Shown here: in pieces, positions 8,362 through 14,015 of the stretch
Numbering within the stretch: position 1 is the stretch's first letter
How the letters are laid out: each line of letters starts with the position of its first letter
Source of the DNA: Desulfobulbaceae bacterium
Lineage (GTDB): Bacteria; Desulfobacterota; Desulfobulbia; Desulfobulbales; Desulfocapsaceae
Direction: 5' to 3'
DNA: 19,241 bases
Assembly: GCA_030599175.1 (NCBI GenBank)
Contig: JAUVON010000014.1
Coordinates: 1-19,241 of the forward strand
The notes under the pieces: model-generated
Told to the model about the DNA's origin: nothing
Seen by the model: the letters and a program-made list of their open reading frames with translations, nothing else
Databases searched by the model: none
Program-made: the position numbers and the translations under genes

Positions 8362-9569
8362 TGGATTTTCTTGAGGAAATGCTTTCTAAAGTTGCACGTC
8401 GCTACTCATTAAAAATGTGTTTAAGCGGTACCATGAAACTTGGGGAACACCTTGATAGAGAACAGATGGTAGTGCTTGCCAATTTTTTTGGCCTGCCTCC
8501 CTTACGGGTGAACAACAAAGAAGAAGTCCGCCTTATTTTCAAGGATCTCCTACAAAACGGTTCGGAATCACAGTGGCTGGAAAAGATTGGAGATGTCCTT
8601 GGTTATTCCCTGCAACCACAACCAGAGAACAGTAACGAAACAAACAGAGAAGCTACAAAACGAACTCTTGCAAGCCTTGTGCTGGCCTACCCCGAGTTGT
8701 ATTCACTCTTTTCTGTTTTGCAGGACGATGACAGTTCAATCCGCAGCATATTTTCCGGAAACAGCGAAAAGAAAGGGAAAAGAAAATGTTTTACAATGGC
8801 TGAGCTTATTTCTTTTCTACTGCACAATAAAGAGCCAATAACAGTTTCAGATCTTGGTGCACAGTTTTTCAAGGACTCTAAAACATTACGTCAGGGTGAA
8901 TTACGGACACTGTTGATCAGATGGCTAAGGTTTTTAGAACCGGAATCCGCATCGCTTGAAGAAATAGATCTACTGTCACAACACCACATTCTCCATGACC
9001 GGTTAACCGTGAACGCGGTTCTGTATGGTCCGATTGTTTATGAAAAAAGTGGAAAAACATTTGATTGGATTTATCAATTGTATCAACAGGGCGAAACAGC
9101 GACAGTAGGGTGGTCAAACATTCAGGATATAGACAAAATTTATTTTAAAAAGCAGGTTTCATCCATCCCGGATCTGATTACCTGTGAAAACGAAGCTCCT
9201 TTCAGTAATCTGATACACCAGAAGAAACACAACTGTCTGCTTTTTACCAGTGGCTTTCCATCCAGTACAGTGCAGAAACTGTACCAGCTACTGGCTCCTC
9301 TTGCCGCCAATTGCTACCATTGGGGAGATAGTGACCCAGCGGGTTTACGTATTGCTGCAATTATGTATAAACTGCACCCTTTGCAGCTCTACCGTTGCGA
9401 CGTATCTGTTTTGCAGAAACACAAAAAGAAATTGCACCCCCTTACTCAGCAGCAGAAAAATGACATACTGAACATTTTAGTTACTCAGCCGAATTTTCCT
9501 TTTTCCGATGAGTTGCTGTTTACCCTGGAAAATGGATGGCTGGAGCAGGAAGGCTGGCAAATGCGTTGA
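8361..9569 (+). CDS. jetD: Wadjet JetD (Toprim-type nuclease subunit)
   Basis: 402 aa. The N-terminal half is helical with no recognised catalytic motif. The C-terminal half has the arrangement of Toprim metal-binding residues expected for JetD and DUF2220/DUF2399-like proteins: E276 in TCENEAPF, a central LLFTSGFPSSTV strand-turn, then HWGDSDPAGLRI with D323 and D325. In characterised Wadjet complexes JetD cleaves the circular DNA processed by JetABC. The ATG overlaps the jetC stop by one base (TAATG), with AAGGA at 8350-8354 as Shine-Dalgarno. The acidic residues are intact, so the nuclease should be active. This is the last gene of the operon; 180 bp follow before the next gene. Function is confident from motif plus context; the subtype is not assigned. 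Confidence 0.9.
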   Translation: MDFLEEMLSKVARRYSLKMCLSGTMKLGEHLDREQMVVLANFFGLPPLRVNNKEEVRLIFKDLLQNGSESQWLEKIGDVLGYSLQPQPENSNETNREATKRTLASLVLAYPELYSLFSVLQDDDSSIRSIFSGNSEKKGKRKCFTMAELISFLLHNKEPITVSDLGAQFFKDSKTLRQGELRTLLIRWLRFLEPESASLEEIDLLSQHHILHDRLTVNAVLYGPIVYEKSGKTFDWIYQLYQQGETATVGWSNIQDIDKIYFKKQVSSIPDLITCENEAPFSNLIHQKKHNCLLFTSGFPSSTVQKLYQLLAPLAANCYHWGDSDPAGLRIAAIMYKLHPLQLYRCDVSVLQKHKKKLHPLTQQQKNDILNILVTQPNFPFSDELLFTLENGWLEQEGWQMR

Positions 9570-9749
9570 GCGCCGTTGAGGGTGGTTATAATAAATGTTG
9601 GATATCTTAAAATATTTGGTGTGTGCACAGTTTTAAGAGCCCTTCAGGTTTGCGCTCCGTATACACTTACAGCGAAGAGGTGTTATCGTTGTGAAATTGA
9701 TTCCATGGGTGTTAGAAAACCGGTTTAATATCCTTTTTAAGAGTCTATC

Positions 9750-10370
9750 ATGGTTAATTATCAAGTAATAGTTTTCGATTTTGAAACAACCGGACTCTCT
9801 CCTGACTATGGTGATAGATCTATTGAAATTGGCGCAGTCCTTATCGAAAACAACGAGATTGTCGACAGCTTCCAAAGCCTTATGAATCCGGGATTCAGGA
9901 TCAGTTCATTCATCGAATCCTATACCGGAATAAGCAACAGCATGGTGGCGGCAGCACCACCTTGTGAAACAGTGATGGAAGAGTTTGCAACCTTCATTGG
10001 TGGTCGTCCACTTGTTGCTCACAATGCATCTTTTGATAAGAGGTTCCTTGATTCTGAATTTGATTTGATCTCAAGAGCAAGAAACAACAGCATGGCCTGT
10101 TCAATGCTGGCATCTCGCAGGATTTACCCGAATGCCCCAAATCATCAGCTTGGAACTCTTGTGAGATATTGTGATATTGAAACCGATGGAACCTTTCACA
10201 GGGCACTGGCTGATGCACAAATGACCGGTCATCTCTGGATTTCTATGATTAGCCATATTAAAGATGTCTTTGGTGTTCAGCATGTATCATTTGAGCTGAT
10301 GCAAAAATTGACGAAGATATCTAAAGCTAAGGCCCCATCATTTCTAAAAAAAATGTCTAGGAAGCACTAA
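9750..10370 (+). CDS. DnaQ-like DEDDh 3'-5' exonuclease
   Basis: 206 aa. All three exonuclease motifs are present: ExoI FDFETTG (D10, E12), Exo[12 protein letters not shown] (D96) and Exo[13 protein letters not shown] (H150, D155). This is the DEDDh set of the DnaQ/epsilon family, which removes nucleotides from 3' ends using two metal ions. There is no helicase, GIY-YIG or BRCT extension, and the protein is shorter than typical epsilon subunits (about 240 aa). The C-terminal 40 residues are basic ([18 protein letters not shown]), perhaps for nucleic-acid binding. It lies 179 nt downstream of jetD in the same orientation, with a weak Shine-Dalgarno (TTTAAGAG region). It could be a generic repair or RNA-processing nuclease or an accessory defence gene; position alone does not decide. 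Confidence 0.92.
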   Translation: MVNYQVIVFDFETTGLSPDYGDRSIEIGAVLIENNEIVDSFQSLMNPGFRISSFIESYTGISNSMVAAAPPCETVMEEFATFIGGRPLVAHNASFDKRFLDSEFDLISRARNNSMACSMLASRRIYPNAPNHQLGTLVRYCDIETDGTFHRALADAQMTGHLWISMISHIKDVFGVQHVSFELMQKLTKISKAKAPSFLKKMSRKH

Positions 10371-10385
10371 GGCAGTTAACCTAAC

Positions 10386-10397
10386 CCGACTAGTCGG
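10386..10397. repeat. 12-bp perfect palindrome in the convergent exonuclease/gspB gap
   Basis: CCGACTAGTCGG reads the same on both strands and begins 15 bp after the exonuclease stop codon. It is followed by AAAA, not by a T run, so it is not a classical Rho-independent terminator rightward. It could be a small hairpin or a dyad protein-binding site. The rest of the 179-bp gap (10371-10549) holds ACTTTCA/TGAAAGT inverted arms, a CCCTGGTTC direct repeat and one copy of the 20-nt repeat, listed separately. Confidence 0.45.
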
Positions 10398-10400
10398 AAA

Positions 10401-10434
10401 ACTTTCAGCCTCGCTGGATAAGTACCTTGAAAGT
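10401..10434. repeat. Inverted repeat, 7-bp arms, 20-nt loop
   Basis: ACTTTCA (10401-10407) and TGAAAGT (10428-10434) are exact reverse complements. The element starts 4 nt after the 12-bp palindrome, so the two could form adjacent hairpins in RNA between the converging exonuclease and gspB genes. No T tract follows, so terminator function is doubtful. Confidence 0.35.
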
Positions 10435-10464
10435 AAATGGAACAACATAGTTTCAAAATATACT

Positions 10465-10498
10465 CCCTGGTTCGAAGTCGGAGTTTATACCCTGGTTC
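10465..10498. repeat. Direct repeat CCCTGGTTC, 25-bp period
   Basis: CCCTGGTTC is present at 10465-10473 and 10490-10498, in the gap between the convergent exonuclease and gspB genes. The sequence between copies (GAAGTCGGAG...) is not repeated. No function is evident. Confidence 0.3.
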
Positions 10499-10506
10499 TT
10501 AAGGGT

Positions 10507-10526
10507 GCTTATCTCTTGTTTTTTAT
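10507..10526 (+). repeat. 20-nt direct repeat, copy 1 (3' side of gspB)
   Basis: GCTTATCTCTTGTTTTTTAT is identical to the sequence at 12428-12447, in the same orientation. This copy is 23 bp beyond the gspB stop codon. The two copies bracket the gspB-gspA pair. Flanking bases do not match between copies, so identity is confined to the 20 nt. Confidence 0.6.
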
Positions 10527-10549
10527 GACAGAAGTTCAGGAGTAAGGTA

Positions 10550-11218
10550 CTAATCTATCTCCATCTCAAATTGTTGTCCTTTGTATTCCAGAATTACTCC
10601 TGTCCAGGTAATTTCAACCAAACCGAGGCTATTGTTTACTTTTTCCCCTTCACGGAGAATATTGTTATTGATGATGATCATCCGGTTTGATGGGTCTTCT
10701 GCGTATGTATGTCCGGCAAAATGGAGCTCGGGGATTTCCTGTTGAAGTGAAGGTGGAAGGTCGGCAAATTCAGGGATGTCAGTTGGTTCTTCCGGAAGCG
10801 AAATGACTGTTGTTTCCTCTTCCGATGATGATTCCTTTTGATATGGGATCAATACCTTTTTTTTAACACTTGCCAGTAAAACCGGCGGTTGGGGATGGTC
10901 TGTTCGAGCAGTGTTTTTCTTAGCTTCAGGGGGAGTGGCTGCTTCTGTTTGTTCTGTTGCAGTGTTGGTGAATTGTTTTTTGTTTAAGGAGGCCGTTTTG
11001 ACCGGGTCAGAAGAGTTGTTTTTCAAATACCAGGTCGCGGAGAAGATGGAGATGAGCAGGACGGTGGCAAAAGCGATGAAAAAGTATTTTACCCAGTGAC
11101 TGTTTGAGGTATGTTCAGAGGAATAGGGGTACCGGTCATGTATGGCATCGAGACCGGGGATTTCTCCCTCGTGTCTCTCCTTGTCTGATTTTTTCAGTGC
11201 ATCTAAAATATATGACAT
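10550..11218 (-). CDS. gspB: General secretion pathway protein B (T2SS accessory)
   Basis: 222 aa. The N-terminus MSYILDALKKSDKER is the characteristic cytoplasmic GspB opening. A single transmembrane helix follows at about 43-65, then a low-complexity Thr/Pro/Lys-rich periplasmic linker (70-145). The C-terminal T2SSB domain covers about 150-222 (DLPPSLQQEIPELHFAGHTY, a NRMIIINN strand, REGEKVNN and ending GVILEYKGQQFEMEI). GspB partners the ATPase GspA to help insert or assemble the secretin GspD through the cell wall in Aeromonas-type systems. It is transcribed leftward, 40 nt after gspA, so the pair is an operon. The Shine-Dalgarno is weak (AGAG 7 nt upstream), next to a CTGTC/GACAG inverted repeat. 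All usual parts are present. Confidence 0.92.
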   Translation of the reverse strand: MSYILDALKKSDKERHEGEIPGLDAIHDRYPYSSEHTSNSHWVKYFFIAFATVLLISIFSATWYLKNNSSDPVKTASLNKKQFTNTATEQTEAATPPEAKKNTARTDHPQPPVLLASVKKKVLIPYQKESSSEEETTVISLPEEPTDIPEFADLPPSLQQEIPELHFAGHTYAEDPSNRMIIINNNILREGEKVNNSLGLVEITWTGVILEYKGQQFEMEID

Positions 11219-11258
11219 GAAACTACTCTGTCCCTGACAGTGTTATTTTGAGACTTTT

Positions 11259-12305
11259 TTAGTCGGTACCAAGTTGCAGTGGATTGATTTTTATTACACG
11301 TTGCTCAGACACCTCTTTTACATCATTTAAATCAGGAGCTTTGGTGGGAGCAGGTTGCTCTGTTTCTGGTTCTGATAATGGAGGAAAAGTTGTATTTTTG
11401 GTTGAAAAATATAGTCCTGCCGGCAGGCATACCCCGAGCAGGAAAATGAGTAGTGCAAGTCTAAGTCGCCTGGCTGAAAAGAATGGCTGATTCGACCCGG
11501 CGGTCACTTCTCTGGCCGCTTTTTTAATTATTTTTAAATCAACGCGGTCTTTGTGTTCGGCATAGGCCCCCAGGAGTGCCCGATCACACAGTAGATTGAT
11601 TGTGCGCGGGATACCTTTTGAAACTTTAATAACATGTCTGATTGCCTGAGGGGAAAACAGGGATCTGTCAGATCCTCCTGCTATATAGATTCTGTGCTGG
11701 ATATATCTTCTCACATCACCCGGTTTTAAGGGTTGAAGGTGGTATCTTGAGGTGACCCGCTGGTTAATTTGAGTGAGTTGCGGACTGCTGAGCATGTCTC
11801 TTAATTCCGGTTGTCCAAGAAGCACTATCTGTAGTAATTTATGGGTGTCGGTTTCAAGATTTGTGAGAAGTCGCAATTGCTCCAATATCTCCACATCAAG
11901 ATTTTGGGCTTCATCAATTATCAGTACCGTACTTCTGCCTTTTGCATGCGCATCAAGCAGATAACTGTTCAGGTTGTCAACATAGGACTTGCTTGAAGGG
12001 GAAGCCTGGATGCCGGGGACGTCAAGTTCTTCACATATTGTTTTAAAGAGTTCAACAATTGTCAGTTTAGGGTTGAGAATTATCGCAATATCTGTTTTTT
12101 CTGGAAGCTGAGCGAGGAGACAGCGGCAGACTGTTGTTTTTCCTGTTCCCACATCACCTGTCAGCAGTATCAGGCAGCCGTCATTGTGGATACCGTAGAG
12201 TAAATGAGCTAAAGCTTCACGGTGCAGTTCGCTCATATAGAGGTATCTGGGGTCTGGAGCAATTGTAAAAGGCTTTTCCTTCAGGCCGAAATATCGAGTA
12301 TACAT
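11259..12305 (-). CDS. gspA: GspA/ExeA-type AAA ATPase of type II secretion, short form
   Basis: 348 aa. It opens with MYTRYFGLKEKPFTIAPDP, typical of ExeA-like ATPases. Walker A GDVGTGKT is at 50-57, Walker B VLIIDEAQ at 127-134 (D131, E132), followed by the sensor region (LLGQPELRDML, QRVTSRYHLQPL) and a lid containing GIPRTINLLCDRAL. One transmembrane helix lies at about 281-300 with a 48-residue periplasmic tail rich in Pro and Glu. Classical ExeA continues into a peptidoglycan-binding domain; that domain is missing here. It is the first gene of the leftward gspA-gspB pair and is divergent from gspF (230 bp between). The 20 nt before the ATG (CTGATACAACACAACACCCT) hold no Shine-Dalgarno, so the message may be leaderless or poorly initiated. 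Similar ATPases occur outside secretion, but the gspB neighbour fixes the role. Confidence 0.9.
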   Translation of the reverse strand: MYTRYFGLKEKPFTIAPDPRYLYMSELHREALAHLLYGIHNDGCLILLTGDVGTGKTTVCRCLLAQLPEKTDIAIILNPKLTIVELFKTICEELDVPGIQASPSSKSYVDNLNSYLLDAHAKGRSTVLIIDEAQNLDVEILEQLRLLTNLETDTHKLLQIVLLGQPELRDMLSSPQLTQINQRVTSRYHLQPLKPGDVRRYIQHRIYIAGGSDRSLFSPQAIRHVIKVSKGIPRTINLLCDRALLGAYAEHKDRVDLKIIKKAAREVTAGSNQPFFSARRLRLALLIFLLGVCLPAGLYFSTKNTTFPPLSEPETEQPAPTKAPDLNDVKEVSEQRVIKINPLQLGTD

Positions 12306-12427
12306 AGGGTGTTGTGTTGTATCAGAAAAACGCAGAAATCAATTTCTAAAGCACTAATGTAATATACGGTGAAAATAAAAACTTTACCATTTTTCTTTGG
12401 TACCTGAGAAATCATTTCGAAGTTTCC

Positions 12428-12447
12428 GCTTATCTCTTGTTTTTTAT
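12428..12447 (+). repeat. 20-nt direct repeat, copy 2 (between gspA and gspF)
   Basis: Exact second copy of GCTTATCTCTTGTTTTTTAT, 122 bp upstream of the gspA ATG and 88 bp upstream of the gspF ATG. A 12-nt core of the same sequence (TCTTGTTTTTTA) occurs a third time at 13780-13791, just after gspF. Confidence 0.6.
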
Positions 12448-12482
12448 AGTTTAAAATGATTTCGTAAAGGTACATATTCCAC

Positions 12483-12511
12483 TTGTCGGGTTTAATATTC
12501 CGGGAATAATT
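12483..12511 (+). promoter_or_regulatory. Possible sigma70-like promoter for gspF (weak)
   Basis: TTGTCG followed by a 16-nt spacer and AATAAT (5 of 6 to TATAAT) lies about 25-50 bp upstream of the gspF ATG. The spacer contains TATTCC-G-GGAATA inverted arms, which could be an operator. The -35 match is poor, so this is a candidate only. The -10/ATG spacing would leave a short leader. Confidence 0.25.
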
Positions 12512-12535
12512 TTTTGACGGATCAGGATATCTGTT

Positions 12536-13759
12536 ATGCCAGTATATGAATATAAAGCCCTTGATAAAAAAGGAAAGAATATAAAGGGGATACTCGACGC
12601 CACCAGCGAATCGCAGGCGAGGTCGAAACTTCGCACTTCGGGGCAATACCTGGTTTCTATCAGGGAAAGCAGGAGCAGGTCAGGTTCGGCTGGAAAAAAG
12701 GTGGGCGGGATTGGGCTCTTCGAACGTGTCAAGCCTGAAGAAATCAGTGTTATGACAAGGCAGTTGGCGACTCTTCTGGGGGCCGCTATCCCGCTTGTCC
12801 AGGCTCTTGATTCTCTTGTTGATCAGACCCGGAACTCTGCTCTGAAAAAGGTAATTGCCCAGATCAAAGAGTCGGTGAATGAGGGGAATACTCTTACCCA
12901 GGCAATTGGAGAGCATCCAAAACTGTTCTCTTCTATTTATGTTAATATGGTACGGGCTGGAGAAGCCTCCGGTTCCCTGGATGTTGTTCTTGAAAAGTTA
13001 GCCGACTTCGCAGAAAAACAGGAGGCTCTCAAGGGAAGATTGCGGGCTGCTTTGATCTACCCCATTTTTATGGCATTTATCGGAACAGCAATTTTATTTG
13101 TTCTGATTACCTATATTGTCCCTAATATAACACAGGTTTTCAACGAGATGGATAAAGTATTGCCTGGGCCGACTCTTTTCCTTTTAGGCTTGAGTGATTT
13201 CCTTAAAAGATATTGGTGGGGGGTGTTGATTGGTGCTGGTGGTACGGTTATTGCCGTAAGATGGTTTGTGGAGAAACCGTATGGTCGCAATTTATGGGAT
13301 CTGGTCAAGCTGAAGAGCCCGGTGATTGGCCCGGTAATCAGAAAAGTAATTCTGGCAAGATTTGCATCGACTCTGGGGAGTTTGCTTGGCAGCGGTGTCG
13401 AGCTTATGACCGCAATGAAAATCGTTCGTACACTCGTTAATAATACTCATGTTGGTCTGGTAATTGACGAAGCCATGGTACAGATTCAAAAAGGGGAGAA
13501 TATGGCCGATTCCCTCTCTTCATCGGAATGGTTTCCTCCCATGTTTGTTCAGATGATTGCTGTTGGTGAACAGAGCGGTAATCTGGAAGAGATGCTTAAA
13601 AAAGTAGCCAAGGCATATGAGAGGGAGGTGGAGACCGCAATAATGGGAATGACTTCATTGATAGAACCGATCATGATTGTGGCAATGGGCGCTGCTGTAG
13701 GTTTTGTGGTACTCTCTATTCTGTTGCCGATCTTTGAGATGAATCAAATGATTGGGTAA
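12536..13759 (+). CDS. gspF: Type II secretion inner-membrane platform protein F
   Basis: 407 aa, the usual GspF length. The start MPVYEYKALDKKGKNIKGILDA is the family signature. Two T2SSF repeats are seen: the first at about 70-195 (EISVMTRQLATLLGAAIPLVQAL, VRAGEASGSLDVVLEKLADF), the second at about 270-400 (RFASTLGSLLGSGVELMTAM, IAVGEQSGNLEEMLKKVA). Three transmembrane helices lie near 170-192, 223-240 and 378-400. GspF sits in the inner membrane and couples the GspE ATPase to pseudopilus growth. gspE, often directly upstream, is absent; gspA lies there on the other strand. An AGGA lies 8-9 nt before the ATG. 256 bp separate its stop from the next start, and a good promoter lies in that gap, so the downstream genes need not depend on it. 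Confidence 0.96.
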   Translation: MPVYEYKALDKKGKNIKGILDATSESQARSKLRTSGQYLVSIRESRSRSGSAGKKVGGIGLFERVKPEEISVMTRQLATLLGAAIPLVQALDSLVDQTRNSALKKVIAQIKESVNEGNTLTQAIGEHPKLFSSIYVNMVRAGEASGSLDVVLEKLADFAEKQEALKGRLRAALIYPIFMAFIGTAILFVLITYIVPNITQVFNEMDKVLPGPTLFLLGLSDFLKRYWWGVLIGAGGTVIAVRWFVEKPYGRNLWDLVKLKSPVIGPVIRKVILARFASTLGSLLGSGVELMTAMKIVRTLVNNTHVGLVIDEAMVQIQKGENMADSLSSSEWFPPMFVQMIAVGEQSGNLEEMLKKVAKAYEREVETAIMGMTSLIEPIMIVAMGAAVGFVVLSILLPIFEMNQMIG

Positions 13760-13796
13760 ACGGGAGTGACTCATTATTTTTCTTGTTTTTTACCCA
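13753..13796. repeat. Inverted repeat across the gspF stop codon
   Basis: TGGGTAAA (13753-13760) and TTTACCCA (13789-13796) are exact reverse complements, with a 28-nt T-rich loop. The left arm includes the gspF stop. The loop holds TTTTTCTTGTTTTTT. The large loop and missing terminal T run make it a doubtful terminator; it could still be a structured 3' end for gspF mRNA. Confidence 0.3.
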
Positions 13797-13927
13797 TTAA
13801 AGAGGTGCTGAGCAGAGCTTTATTCCATCCTGCGGATAGATCAATGTTGGCGGTTTGTGGATATTTGTGTATAGTTAACGCCAAGTTTAGAGGTGTGCTC
13901 AGGCACCGTTTGACTCTCTCTGACTCT

Positions 13928-13956
13928 TTGAAAAATATGATTTAATAGTGTATAAA
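13928..13956 (+). promoter_or_regulatory. Sigma70-type promoter upstream of the delta-60/gspG frame
   Basis: TTGAAA (13928-13933), a 17-nt spacer and TATAAA (13951-13956) match the TTGACA/TATAAT consensus at 5 of 6 positions each with ideal spacing. Transcription would start near 13963, giving a leader of about 50 nt before the ATG at 14016. It is the best promoter in the window and suggests the genes from the delta-60 frame onward are expressed separately from gspF. Confidence 0.65.
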
Positions 13957-14015
13957 TTTTTTCGCGATTATGAGCTGGAATTTTTATTTTTGATAGCGTG
14001 GAATTGAGGTTAAAT

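Noticed and set aside
10464..10485. GGTTCGAAGTC resembling a tRNA T-loop, possible tRNA fragment or attachment site
   Set aside because: The neighbouring bases do not form acceptor, D or anticodon arms, and no integrase is nearby.
12281..12646. 121-codon minus-strand frame across the gspA/gspF intergenic region
   Set aside because: It overlaps the starts of both gspA and gspF, has no domain, and is AT-rich non-coding in character.
13998..14015. In-frame GTG at 13998 as start of the delta-60 protein
   Set aside because: The ATG at 14016 has TTGAGG at 6-nt spacing and yields a cleaner signal peptide.
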